NCBI GenBank assembly: GCA_038373885.1 | Contig: JAWZYV010012252.1 | Location: 806,001-870,000 of the forward strand | DNA from: Cheiracanthium punctorium | Lineage: Eukaryota > Arthropoda > Arachnida > Araneae > Cheiracanthiidae | Reading direction: 5' to 3' | Length of the DNA: 64,000 bases | Shown: one piece after another, positions 46,944-58,929 of the stretch | Numbering within the stretch: position 1 is the first letter of the stretch | How the letters are laid out: the number at the start of each line of letters is the position of its first letter | Notes under the pieces: model-generated | The model's database searches: none | Told to the model about the DNA's origin: nothing | The model's input: the letters and a program-made list of their open reading frames with translations, nothing else | Made by a program: the position numbers and the translations under genes

Positions 46944-48860
46944 ATATTTTTAGTGAATAAGTAGAAAAGTAACTGACAACCATTCCTCTTAATTCCTTCT
47001 TGTATTTTCTGAGTACTGTTAATTTTTCAGTAGTTTTCTAATATTTTTTAACCATCATCGTAGTAAAGCTTGAATTCAGCGACATACTTAAGAGCAGCGA
47101 GTGTTCGAATTGGACAATTTATTTTTTAAATATCACATTCATTATTTACGCTTATATACACCACAAAAAAGTAATCACAAGGTAATCAATTCATTGAGTT
47201 CTAACTAATTTTGGAGTGTTTTAAAAGTATTCGACACACATTCACAAATACATTTACCAAAATAAAAAGTAACATTTTTCCAATACGTTAATCCTAACAA
47301 ATAACACTTCGCTTGTTCTGTTTTTGTTTCTGTTAGTGAATCATTATAAATTACACCCAGTAAATGTATTTTAAAAATCAGCTTAAAGTATTATATGTTC
47401 GATAGTTTATTAGAAAAATTTTAAATAGCTGCACATTAATCTTTTTAAGATAAGTTGTTATCGGTTTACTGAAAGATTATGAAAGCGTGTTTGTATAATT
47501 TATCGAGTAATTCATTTTTATTAACAATAAAAAATTGTAAAAGTTTGATTTATCCACAAAATACAACTATGATTGAACCTAAGATGAAAAAGTGCGAGAA
47601 TGCACTCCTTCAGTGCGAGAATGCTTTCTAGTTCATTTATTTTGGCAAAGTTAAATAACATCCACGGTACATATACATCCTCGGTACAGAAAATACAATG
47701 AAATTAATTTCTATACTAAACTATTCCTCTAAATCATCAAATGATCAGTTTAATAGTAATCAGATCAGTAAATAGCATAGATCAGATCAGTAAATAGCAT
47801 AAGGTAATTTTGAATTCTTTTTGGATATTTCCGAATGTCTATAGTGAATTCTTACAACCCAGTTTGTCCATGTTTCAAACTACCTAGAATGTAGAGGCGC
47901 AAGTCATAAATATCAATTTAAGGAAAATATAGTTTTATTCACTATTTAAAAAATGCATATACAACATTACATACAAAACATGCAAAGCATAGCAAAGTTT
48001 CTAAAACATAATTAAAACCATTTCTAATAATGCCTAGAATACAATTTACTTTATAAAATTGTTTCTGTGATATAAAAGTGAAATGGAAGTATTTTTTGTT
48101 TAACTCTTTTATGAAGTTCTTGAAACAAAAGTAAAAGAACAAAACTCTGAACAAAAGTAAGAAAAAAACTTAAATCACATAAATTTATCAATTTTTTCAT
48201 AAATATATCAAACTTTAAATAAATAATTTGTAAATAACTGAACACACCTACAAAAGTAACAATTAGTATGGCACAATATCTTGCACACGTTAAACATGTT
48301 TTGTGCATCTATAAAACATTTTAATTGTTATCTCTAAAAATTGATAGGCCATGACTTATCGAACACTTCAGAGAAATGAAATCAGATCGAAGTAAAAACA
48401 GTAACTCATTTGACTTTTGATCAATAAAATGTGTTTGACACCGCAAAAGTATAACAAAAATTTAATAAAATTTCATTGCATTTAGTAACTTTAAAGCACT
48501 TCTACTGGTTTAATTTAGTAATACTTGGCTTATTTATTAAAATACTTAAATAAAACAAACATTCAAATATATAATGCTGGATAGGGCAAGAAAATATCTT
48601 AAAATTGGAACAATTTTTTTTATACTTAACATGTGAATATATTTGGTATTTGCTAAACAAAATACTTATACATTCTAAGACATGCACGAGCTCTTATTTT
48701 AATAAATTCATCAAAAATTTAAATATGTACAACTTATCTATACAATTATAATAAGAAGCGTGTTGTCTTAGAAAGTCTCAGCTTGTGCATCACAGGTCAA
48801 AAAAAGCACTTCCTTTTGACAATGTTCAAAGTCAAATTATCTAAAATCTTTATCAGAAAC
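46944..48860. other. Intergenic region, right part, including transporter 3' UTR
   Basis: Holds a two-copy 22-bp tandem repeat (47761-47800) and a short direct repeat around 47592-47630 (GTGCGAGAATGC twice). AATAAA on the minus strand at 48533-48538 could be the transporter's polyadenylation signal, about 320 bases after its stop. Open frames at 47942-48308 on the minus strand have no recognisable features. Confidence 0.45.
47761..47800 (+). repeat. 22-bp tandem repeat, nearly two copies
   Basis: CAGATCAGTAAATAGCAT at 47761 recurs exactly at 47783 (period 22). Confidence 0.9.
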
Positions 48861-48998
48861 TCATATTGCAGAATAGCTATAAGTTCTTGAGAAAGACTTC
48901 CTCAAGATGGGAGCTTTTTCTGATGGACTGGTTGGACACCTGTTCACTTTATTTCCATTCATGTATCTCATTATGATGTAAATTACGAGAATGAGCAT
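48861..48998 (-). CDS. SLC18B1-like last exon, C-terminal tail
   Basis: It starts after TTTTATAG in phase 0: MLILVIYIIMRYMNG completes TM12, followed by a polar cytoplasmic tail (CPTSPSEKAPILRKSFSRTY) and SYSAI before TGA. The tail is rich in Ser, Thr and Tyr. Confidence 0.9.
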   Translation of the reverse strand: MLILVIYIIMRYMNGNKVNRCPTSPSEKAPILRKSFSRTYSYSAI

Positions 48999-50039
48999 CT
49001 ATAAAACATACAAAACGGTTTCAGTTATGGAAGCAAAGTACTACGAACAATATTGCAATCTAAATTTAATAAAGCTGGTAATTACGAATTACATCAGTTT
49101 TCTTATTCTTAAAGGAAAACTCATTCTAATAGCAAACAGTCAGTCAGAAGATTCAAATATAAATTAAATTTTTCAAAAATCCATATAACAGTCTCCAACC
49201 TATACGGAATATATGCACCAATATTTGTAAACAGTAATTTTCGACTTGGAATGTAGCAAAATTACTGAGCTTGGCGCACGGGCTGCTTATCCTTCTGAAA
49301 AATTATTTATACAACAAAGTGTTTACAAAATGTGGTTAATTATATTCCGTAGAGGTTGGATACTCTGCATATGATACATAACTATGGGTTCTGCTGTTGA
49401 CAAAAATGTCTTATTTTACCACATTTAACTAACAGCTTTTTAGTCAAGTAACTTTCTACTGTTGAAATAGCACCATTCCCATTACAAATAACGATACCAA
49501 ATTACGCATCCATAGTGCTGTAGACTATAATACTTCAGGTTACATTATATTCATCTGTATATTTATGGAACTTTAATAATGTGAGTGTATTGATCAATTG
49601 AGTGTGACAGTCTGTCACAGCTGTTCAAATTTGGGGTACTCCCATTCTTCAGAAGATTTCTGCTTCAGTTTTCAAATAGATTATAACGCTTCCGCATTTA
49701 ATTAGGAAACTTCCTATTTTCATAAGAATATTTTTTCAATAAGCTTTATTACATTTAAAATTAATAATGCAGTTATTTTTAAGTAAAAATTTCTTACATG
49801 CTGTTTTTCAATTTTATTACTTCAGTTTACCATTGCCTGCCAATAAATAAATAGCAAAGTAAAGCATTTATGAATTTTTTCGTTAAGTATATTTTAATTC
49901 TAAATCGTCTTTTGATCAATCATTTTCAATAGATGAATTGGCAATTGCTGTTCCTGGTAAAAGTTTCAGTACGTCGATATTTTTATCATTCATAAAAGAC
50001 AAGCAGAAGTCGAAATAGAAGAAAAAAGGATGTACTTAC

Positions 50040-50133
50040 GAAAAATACTTCCAATCCGAATATTACAACAGTACCCATTTCGTAGCCTGTATTTTCCAGC
50101 AAAAATCCACCGATCGATGGACCGATAAAGGCT
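50040..50133 (-). CDS. SLC18B1-like exon: TM11 end to TM12
   Basis: The exon completes a split Gly codon, then reads AFIGPSIGGFLLENTGYEMG and TVVIFGLEVFF, with donor TTC|GTAAGT. It contains the C-half copy of motif C (GPSIGG). Confidence 0.94.
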
Positions 50134-50607
50134 CTGAAATGAAAAGAAATTTTTCAAGTAAATAATGCTGCATTCTTATGCAAGCTATAGATGCACTCAA
50201 TACTTTGCAGAGAATTAACATTCAAATATGTACCTTCAACCGAGGATAAGTTGGTCCTTGTGCCGTTACTTTGGACCAGCACGAAAAAAAGAAGTTGTAA
50301 TGCACAAATAAATAAACGTTTTTGAGCTTGAAACATACTTTGCACCCGATTTGAGGGTAATTCAATAGTATGTGGTAAATTTAATTTTTTGGTATGGGCA
50401 ACTCTGAAGATTTTTCGGCATTTATTACTTCAGTGTTGTAATGTTTACATGTGAAGATTTTTACCTTCCAAATTTTCTCCTGTAAGGCAATCCGGAAAAA
50501 AAGTTCAAAGAAGGTAAGTGACAAAGTATTACCTTCAGTAACCTGTTACCAATTCTTGATCACAGTTCGTCCTTTTTTTCTAGTTGTTTTGACAGTCTTC
50601 TTTTCGT

Positions 50608-50643
50608 GTATCTTTGTGGACCAAAGTAACTCCACAAAGATAC
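50608..50643. other. Perfect 13-bp hairpin in transporter intron
   Basis: GTATCTTTGTGGA (50608-50620) and its exact inverse TCCACAAAGATAC (50631-50643), loop 10 nt. It is isolated, with no target duplications recognised. Confidence 0.8.
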
Positions 50644-52969
50644 TCATAAGAGCCTACTATTTATCAGCTATGTTATTGAAAAATTCAAGTAGTAAAGCAA
50701 ATTATGCTTCAAACCAACTCCCGGCATCGCTTTATAGAATTAAGGAATCACAAGATGTGTTTCAAACTGTTTGTTTAGAGTGGCATCTTTAAAACTATTT
50801 CCTTTACTACTGCACTTCTAATTACAAAACGTTTTCTAATAAAATGCAGCTACAATTTTGGCCATGCATATTATAACTTGCTGTGAACTCTGAGTTCATT
50901 TAAAAACTGCAGAGCTACTTTTAAAAACATACCTTAATAATAGACGGAACTCACTTTCAAATAAGCAATTCAGAACTTAAGTTTTCATATCAAAGGATGT
51001 GCACACAGTAAATCTGTTATTATTGCGTATTTTCTGACAATGGAGCTATAAAAATGTAGAATATAACAATCTGCAGTGCTTCTAAAATTAACTATGTAAC
51101 ATTTGCTTTGTAATTTGTAACTATATGCATTATCTTGTATATTTTTGTCTTTCATTACTCGAAAGAAAACTCATTGTCAAATTCTTTATTTCCATAATTT
51201 AAAATTTATAAAATGAGGTAGTTACATTATTTAAAAATAGAAAATTGGGGAAATCTTATAATTGATTATAATTTATCCTTTAATAAAATTTAATCAAAAA
51301 TACTATCCAATGTCAAGCAAAAGCTTTTTGTTGCTTATTAAGTACTAAGTCAAAAATTTAATAGGCTCAGGTGAGGTAATTACGACCAGCGGAATTTTTT
51401 AAAAGTCTATAAATGATAAGAAAGGACATGATTATCTTATATCACTCAAAAAAAATGTGAAAAACAATTTAAAATATTTTATTTGGCTGTTATATTTCGT
51501 TTAAAAATAAATTATACAATGGACATTTTGCTATTTTTTATTTGTAAAACCTTCAAATGCTTAAAACTTACTGTCATGTGATCAGAGCCTAAAAACCATT
51601 CAAGGACATTTCAATTATACCAGATAAGTTTTAAAAAAAATAAATCAGACAGAAAAAATTTCATTTAGACCTTGTACATTTCTTTAAAACAAATAGTTAC
51701 TTTTTCATAATAATTCAAATTAATAATTCATTTCAAATAATCATAAAATTAGACAATATACCAAGAACAGAAACATTTATTCTGACTATTTCTTCAGTTC
51801 GATTTTATTTTGAACTTAAAAAGTCAAGAAAACGTTATTTCATACAATTTCCTTAAATTTTTCAACAATTCTTACAGTCTTTATTTTTCCTTTTATAAAA
51901 AGTTTGATTTCCAGCACATTTTGACAGTAAGATACCATTTTGATTTAGTAAGTAGGAATTATAACCATATTGCTCAATGTGTATCAATTATTTCCGCAGC
52001 AGGGTAACTTTAATCACTAACCAAAAATAGGATGGTACTTTCAGTTGCTCTAAAATAAAATTAAGCGGAAGTATCAAAAGAAATCAAGTGGTCGTAATTA
52101 CTCTAAAGTTTTTCAATTTTATGATTTTGCTTGGGTAATTATGACCAACCCCTTAAACTTTATGAGAATAATACGAAAACAAAAATTTTACTAGGCTTTC
52201 TTAAAAGGTAAAAGTTTTCCCCTAATTAAGAAAACAATATTTTTTCTATAATTAAAAGGGTTTTAAAAATTAACAAAGCTAAAACTTGCAAAAATGTTTG
52301 CTTAATTACCTTACCAAGACATAATACTTACATATTTCTTCGAAAAGAATTAAGTTACGGAATAAAATTGAGTAATATATCAATAAATCTTCTGCATAGT
52401 TTATAGGGAAGTTTTCCTCGGTTTGGGCGCAATGATGTAATGTTTACAACTAAATTTAATTGTTTCATTAAACTAATTTATACTAAGCAAGATGTTTTAC
52501 CATCTAGAGTGAAGTATTTCAGAGACGATCTTTTGTACAGACTTTATAAGCATTCGAATATAATTGTTTAAAGCGTTTTGACTATAGTTTAAACTTATAA
52601 AGCCTACCTACTATACAAGACTTACAATATCAGTTATAAATGTAATGAGAAAACAACTTTAAATCTCTTTTCCTTTTTAGTAATGAAAAAATCCTAACAA
52701 TAGGCCTAAAAATGTTCATTTATACTTAGCTGTAGTTTTTTAAAAAGGTTTAGGTACATTTTCTTTTGGAGTTTCATAAATTTTCGTGAAATTTTGAAAT
52801 AAAAGTTTAAACCATCCGTTAGCATTTAGTTGTTTCACAAAAATTAAGACTACAGCCGTTTATTGTGGCACAGTACAATTAACAAAATTAAACAACACTG
52901 TAAGTGGAATTTGTCATATATGTTGATACAAGCACGAAAGTGTAGTTTCATGGCAGTTTCTATTACATA

Positions 52970-53166
52970 CAGAGTTCGTACGGATCCTAGATTTGCTAAA
53001 ATTCCGAAAAATATTTTCCTAAAATTGTCTGATATTTTAAAAGTGGTACACTCTTTTTTTAAAGTACGGAAATAAGTTTTCTCGGGTACCTTAAATATTC
53101 GAATGTTTTAGGATAATTTTTCAAAAGTTCAGAATTTTAGCAAATTAAAGACCCGTGCAAACCCTG
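52970..53166 (+). mobile_element. 197-bp MITE, copy 1
   Basis: The ends are inverted: CAGAGTTCGTACGGATCCTA on the left, and CAGGGTTTGCACGGGTC read inward on the right. Both lead into TTTGCTAAAATTC. TA flanks it on both sides (52968-52969 and 53167-53168). A copy of 196 bp is at 55705-55900. Non-coding. Confidence 0.88.
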
Positions 53167-53224
53167 TACATAAGTTATTCGAAAAGTTTAAAAATGATTA
53201 TATAATTCGAAATTTTCTACCAAC

Positions 53225-53299
53225 CCAACAGAACATGACGTAGATACAAGAGCTGAAACCATTCCATACGTGGCTAGATTATCTGGAAAACCCCGTTCT
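53225..53299 (-). CDS. SLC18B1-like exon: FPDN loop and TM11 start
   Basis: The acceptor TTTCAG precedes AGAACGG. Reads ERGFPDNLATYGMVSALVST and SCSV, ending in GG of a split Gly codon, with donor GTTGGT. The alternative acceptor two bases on would break the frame. 'GFPDNL.T.GMVS' is a family-specific stretch. Confidence 0.94.
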
Positions 53300-53596
53300 C
53301 TGAAATATATAAAAATAAGTAAATACACAATACTATAAAAAAGTTTTTAACTACATTGACAAAATTACGAATTTTATATGCTCAGTGTCAAATTAATTTA
53401 ATAATTACTGCCCTAGAGATTAAGAAAGAACTTAATATGCAGTTTTCAAGAGGTATCTTCAAATTTAGTTTTCAAAAGATTTAATTCTAGTTATGAAACT
53501 GAAATCTAATAAAATTGTTGAAGAACTTATTGCGAAGCCTTTCTCTCACTTCTTGACTTACAAGATGCATTTAAATCAGTGTTGTTTATAATAAGC

Positions 53597-54193
53597 CACG
53601 GGTCTGGACGTCATTTCGTCCTTCCTTTCATAGGAGGCAACGCTAGTATACCTATTAGGTGCCTATACAAGGTGAATCTAAACTCTTGGGCAAAACTTTA
53701 AGGGGTGATAGGGCACATAATAAGGAACCAGAATCACATAGCAATGTGGGGTCGGCAATATCGTCTTCGTATAGCTGTTAATAATCACTTCGGAAAAAAA
53801 GTGCTGAAAAAACAGTGCGCTTTCCGACCATTGTTTCGCCAGAAACTAATGTATATTTCTCCGAAAACCGAAGCCTAAAATGATTAGTTTAAAAAGTTTA
53901 TTTTATTCCATGGATGAAATTTTCGGAGACGAGCTTATTGTTTATGAAACTTGGTTAAGAAATTAGACGGACACTTCGATGCTTTTCCAAAAGTGATTCT
54001 TACCGGGTAAGTTAAATCCGCGTTTTTCACCCCAGATTGCTATGTGATTACGATTTCTCATTGAGTGCCCTATCACCCCTTAAACTGCCCAAGAGTTTCG
54101 ATTCACCCTGCATAATAAAGAGACCAGTAATTCCGGCCTTCGTAGAGGTCAATGGTTATAAACGGTAAATGCCCGCCATAAAAAAATAAAAAG
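53597..54193 (+). repeat. SINE body (5'-truncated) with nested MITE
   Basis: The insertion splits tandem unit 1 and is bordered by AAGC on both sides (53593-53596 and 54194-54197). Its start resembles the bodies of SINE S1 ('CGTCC.TCCTTTCATA.GAGG') and its end 'GTAAATGCCCGCC' resembles the tail of S5, followed by AAAAAAATAAAAAG. The tRNA head is missing. MITE B copy 2 (53668-54110) sits inside. Confidence 0.65.
53668..54110 (+). mobile_element. Mariner-like MITE family B, copy 2
   Basis: Inverted ends CAAGGTGAATCTAAACTCTTGGGC and, on the right, CAGGGTGAATCGAAACTCTTGGGC read inward continue for about 50 bp (…AGGGGTGATAGGGC). The interior 'GTGGGGTCGGCAATATC...TTAATAATCACTTCGG' matches copy 1 at 16056. 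Flanking dinucleotides are TA and CA. Confidence 0.85.
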
Positions 54194-54790
54194 AAGCGGA
54201 TTTTTAACTAACCTTTATCTAATTATTTGCTAGCATTCTAAAGTTTCAGAGCAAATAATTGGTTGTCGGGCACAAGTCTTGTCCGTATTTCAAGTTTACA
54301 AATAAATTTTACTTGCAATATGCACGATTTAGTTGAAGAAGCTAGTATTGAAGCTATCAAGTTACTCTAATATTTTAAATAATTGAATAGGTTTAACAAA
54401 ACGGCAAGATGCATTTAAATCAGTGTTTTATCTTTAATAAGCAGGTTTTTAAACGAACTTTTATGTACTCATTTGATATCATTCTAGTGTTTCAGATCAA
54501 ATAATTGGTTGCCAGGTACATGTCTTGTCAGCATTACAAATTTAAAACTAACAAATTTCATTTAAAATATACACGATATAGTTGAAGAAAAAGCTAGTAT
54601 TGAAGCTATCATTTACTCTCATTTTTAAAAATTGAATGTTTAAAAAATATTTTTATTGTTTGATAAATGCCATGAAAAAAACATTAATTAGCATAATCTT
54701 TTACAGTAAAGAACCAGTGAAATTTTCTATTTTGGGCAACTGATCCACATTAAATTAGTATTTTACAACACGGGATTAACTAATACTCAC

Positions 54791-54886
54791 GTTGTGTTTC
54801 TTAAGGCTCCAACAAATGAAGAAACTAATTTAGCAGCCAAACCAAAACCAATGACTACAAGACTTCCGATGACAGTCCCAAGGGTA
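54791..54886 (-). CDS. SLC18B1-like exon: TM10
   Basis: Completes a split Pro codon, then TLGTVIGSLVVIGFGLAAKL and VSSFVGALRNT, with AC of the next Thr; donor GTGAGT. A glycine-rich membrane segment followed by an amphipathic stretch. Confidence 0.93.
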
Positions 54887-55166
54887 CTGGAAAATGTAAA
54901 AATCATTATATAAACTAATGCGCAGCAATTTTAAATTTCGCAACATTTTAATTCAAAATTAGAAAAATATACAGCTTATAGCATGCATACAGGATGTTGC
55001 GCGAATCCATCAACAAAATAAGGAGGATTGGTAAAAACAAATGCAGAAATAAACACAACAAACATCTTATAGCACATTTCTATTTTGAAATTCGAATTAT
55101 TAACAACAGACTATTAGCACTCGTTATTGCACTGCAGTTTTTAATATGCACTTAGGTTATACTTAC

Positions 55167-55258
55167 GGTTTAAAAGGAATAAATGGAGCTGGTCCTATTA
55201 GGAGGATACCAATGCAGGTTAATGTGTAGCCGAATACAGCAATGATAATTGGATCTCC
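55167..55258 (-). CDS. SLC18B1-like exon: TM9
   Basis: After TTTTAG, phase 0: GDPIIIAVFGYTLTCIGILL and IGPAPFIPFK, then CC of a split Pro; donor GTAAGT. Confidence 0.93.
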
Positions 55259-55704
55259 CTAAAAGGTAGAAAGATTAAATTTTAATTTATAATGTATTTC
55301 TTGGTAATTTTAAAAGGTGGGGATCAGTTTAAAACTATCTCTCATGATTTATTTTTTACTCGTCTTATCCTTTAAATATATTTTCTTTCGAACAGACAGC
55401 AATCTACATAAATTTATCAAAATTAAATACATTCCGCATTGAAATTCGTCCGATATTGGGACCGAATATCATGTATTTAGGTATTTTCTGGGAAATAACT
55501 TATAGATCATATGTATATATGAAAGTAATGTAAAAATGGGATACAACAGTGATTAAGATTCGTGAAGATCTGTTCTGTCTACGCCATATCCAGCTTATGC
55601 TACAATTTTAAAGTATTGTATGCATAAAAAAAGGTAATTTTATTTTACTTAAAAAAGTAATTTCAAATATTATTACTGTTAATTGTTCTAAATAATTTCG
55701 ATCA

Positions 55705-55900
55705 CAGGGTTTTGTACAAGTCCTAGATTTGCTAAAATTCCGAATATTTGAAAAAATCGTCCTAAAATTGTCTAATATTTTAAAAGTGATCCTGTTATTT
55801 ATAAAGCACGGAATGAAGCTGCCTGGAGTATCTTAAATAGTAGGACATGTAAGGACAATTTTTCGGAATATTAGAAAATTTAGGATTCTTACGCACCCTG
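55705..55900 (+). mobile_element. 196-bp MITE, copy 2
   Basis: Same family and orientation as 52970-53166. Ends are CAGGGTTTTGTACAAGTCCTA and, inverted, CAGGGTGCGTAAGAATCCTA. It lacks clear TA flanks (CA on the left, CT on the right). Confidence 0.83.
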
Positions 55901-56364
55901 CTGTCAGTGTAGTGTGGTACAACGTCAGGCTCCGAGAGACGTTCAGGAAGCAAAATGGGGAATTAAAGTTTAGTACAAAGAGGGAATCTCAGTAGTTGCG
56001 TCTTCGCAGTAACGAAACTGAATATGTTAGGAACTTTAAAAGATTTCCATAAAAACAAAATGCGCTGAAGTATCTATGTAAAAAGAAGAGTAAAATACAT
56101 GAAAATAAAAATATACTGTCTAAAATTGGTTTGTGGAGTCAAAGTGGATTTTTTTCAAAAGGTTAGAATGGACATTAATTTCTATGTCGAGATGTTCACA
56201 AATACAAATTTTATTTACAAATTTTTACAGGAATCTTTTTACATCTGTCATGAAATTTTGATATTAAGTCATAAGAGTTACGTTGAAATATACACGGATG
56301 TCGTAAAATCAAATTTCATATTCTAAGATTAAAATTTGTGAATTATATTAATATAAATACTTAC

Positions 56365-56463
56365 GCCTTTATCACAAATACGTCCAAATATTGGTGTGGT
56401 CACAGCATATATTCCACCAGTTATTACAAAAATAGTACCAAGAACCACAGGTGTAAGATCGAA
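56365..56463 (-). CDS. SLC18B1-like exon: TM8 and GRICDKG turn
   Basis: Acceptor TTTTCAG, phase 0: FDLTPVVLGTIFVITGGIYA and VTTPIFGRICDKG; donor GTAAGT. 'FDLTPVVLGTIF' is strongly characteristic of the SLC18B1 branch. Confidence 0.95.
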
Positions 56464-57474
56464 CTGAAAATAATATTTAGTATTTAATAGTTTAAATTTA
56501 GTATAAAATAATTAGTCAGTATCGATAGAAAACTTAAAATCATTTAACCAATGTATAAAGACATTTTTAAAAAGATAATAAATGGTTTTATCATTTTTTT
56601 ATTTTCATCTATTTATTTCATTTTTAGAAATGTGGTCAGAAATTATTACTTTATTACAAAAATAAATTTTTACTTCTCCTTAAAATGAAACATCTATACA
56701 TGAAAGATTTCTCAAAGAAAGCGATTCCTTTTTTAAAAGTATTCAAATTTGTTATTTTATTTCAATCTTACAAAATATTTGTTATAGGGAAATTTAAAAA
56801 ACTTTAATAATGCATCTGTATAACGTACAAGAGAACGTGTACAATAGATGCTTTGTAATTTTGCCGTCGACGTGTCAAATTATTTTCCTATAAAACAAAT
56901 AAAAGACATAAATACGATATTATACTATAACAAAGCCATATTCTTGTAATTAAGTTAATAAAAACTATTTAGTAGAGTGAAAAAACAAAAAGTCTTAAAA
57001 CACGTCCAGTTATAAGATATCTAAAGTAGAAGTCTTTCTTATAAAACGAAAAATTTCTAAAAATTGGCTATAAAAATGCAACGTATAAAATAAAATCTAA
57101 AAGAAAAAATTATGTATGCGAAGTTTATGTCTACTGTGAAATTAAAAAAAAAAAAGCATTATGTAGCAACTATTTTCCTAGTTTGAGTAATTCCATTGTC
57201 GAATTAAAAATTGAAAATTTACTTCGAGGCCATCTTTTTTTTACATTTTATTAACTTACACTGACATAATCGTTCCAATACCAAATTATTTACAAATGTA
57301 TAAAATCAAATTATTAGATATCTTCCATTAGATATCTGCTCTGCATACACATCATGGCTAGTTCAATGATTCAAGACTTTTTTAACGTTTGACGTGCATG
57401 CTCAAAAAATCTTTACAAATACGACTACAAAAAAAAAGTCCTTGAAGCACTTCAAAGTTTTCTTCGGCCCTTAC

Positions 57475-57617
57475 CTTGCGAAGATGGGGCTCAAGTGTGG
57501 CTGCATTGAAACCTATGAATAGCAGTGATGATATGATGGCTAAAGTGTATGATATTATTCCCCCATCAAATAAGAAGCTAAATAAGTTTCGAGAACCTTC
57601 GTGCTTCTTAGTATCCT
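57475..57617 (-). CDS. SLC18B1-like exon: central loop and TM7
   Basis: Acceptor ATTTCAG. Completes a split Glu, then DTKKHEGSRNLFSFLFDGGI as the cytosolic loop, ISYTLAIISSLLFIGF as TM7, and NAATLEPHLRK; donor GTAAGG. Confidence 0.94.
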
Positions 57618-58806
57618 CTGAAATGATAAAATAATGTGGTAAATTGAGAGCCTTAAATAATTAACATTTACGGTTGAAATAATCAATAACACAATATTAT
57701 CGAGTAAGGTGAAACATTGAATGTACGGCTTCATAAATAGTGCGAAAACACAGTTACTGATAATTTCTAATTTCGTGATAAATTAGTTATGCCCTATAAT
57801 TCACTGCAGAAATTTTTCGTAATTTTCTGACGCAAATGGTCAAAAATTATTTAACATATATTATGTATGCAAAATAATTTTGAGTTTTTTCCATACATTT
57901 TGAGAAAGTTTATGCCAATCAAAATGAGCAATTTAAGTATTTTTTATGAAGGGGTATTTGCGAATATAAGTTTAAGATAGCAACTCAGTAAAATTTGTAC
58001 AAAATAAGATGGAAAAAAATTACAACTGTATTGATTTTACTAGTACAAGAATTGTTGCAGTGTAAGTACATTAAAATACTACACAAGCATTGCTTTAAAT
58101 TATTTTTACTATTCAATTTTAGTTTAAGTATTATCTATTTAACTGTGTGAAAGACGAAGCTTAAAAAAAAATATCTCCTCAAATCAATTTTAATCGTTTG
58201 AAATGCTCACGGAACTATAGGGCATGCAAAAAACAATCAGCACTAAAACAGTTAAAGCACAGAATGTTGTTTTATTTTCACTTTCTCTCAGAAGTCTAAA
58301 CTATCTTTAGTTTTTGATAAAAGGTTATATATATATTACTTATTACTTACATTATTATGAAGGTATAAACGCAGATGACGTACTTTCGAAAAAATAAAAA
58401 CTAATAGATACATCACATAAATAATTTTAAAGTTCCTCATTTGATTAAAATAAAGAAATCGTTTAGATAAATTCCACAAAGTGAATCTCATTCTATAATG
58501 ATCCTGGGGTGTTTTAAATGCCCTGCTCTCTCACTACACCCGTTTGCAATTGTCCTATGCAAATCAATTCTAGGCAATTCTACTTGTTCCGACACTTCCC
58601 CACATTTGCTAAGAGAGTGCCAAGCATAAATCTCCATCCAAGTACCATTCTAATCATTTGAATTGAAACACTGCTTAGGCTATTGTATTAATACTCTATG
58701 CTGCAGTATTGGACGAATATAAAGTATTGAACGAATCCAAGTGTAAATGATGCGGTAAATTAAAAGTTCAGAAATGCTAAATTAATATAATTATGTACGA
58801 AATTAC

Positions 58807-58894
58807 CTATTTTTGGCAGCAAGAAGTGCAGCAGAATGCAGCCCAGTAAGAGAAATGTTCCGTTCACGACGAACGGTAATAGAAAGCCACCAAC
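58807..58894 (-). CDS. SLC18B1-like exon: TM6
   Basis: Acceptor TTTTAATAG, phase 0: VGGFLLPFVVNGTFLLLGCI and LLHFLLPKI, plus G of a split Glu; donor GTAATT. 'GGFLLPF' follows motif C as in the family. Confidence 0.94.
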
Positions 58895-58929
58895 CTATTA
58901 AAATAGAAATGAAACAATCTAGTTACAGC

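Larger units (their letters stand above)
53561..54638 (+). repeat. 234-bp tandem duplication, first unit interrupted
   Basis: Unit 2 (54405-54638) and unit 1 (53561-53596 plus 54194-54391) are diverged direct copies. Shared anchors are CAAGATGCATTTAAATCAGTG, CAAATAATTGGTTG and GCTAGTATTGAAGCTATCA. Unit 1 contains a 597-bp insertion (53597-54193). The net unit lengths agree (about 234 bp each). Confidence 0.87.

Noticed and set aside
49595..49613. TGTGACAG-T-CTGTCACA dyad
   Set aside because: An 8-bp dyad can be expected by chance in 64 kb. No supporting context.
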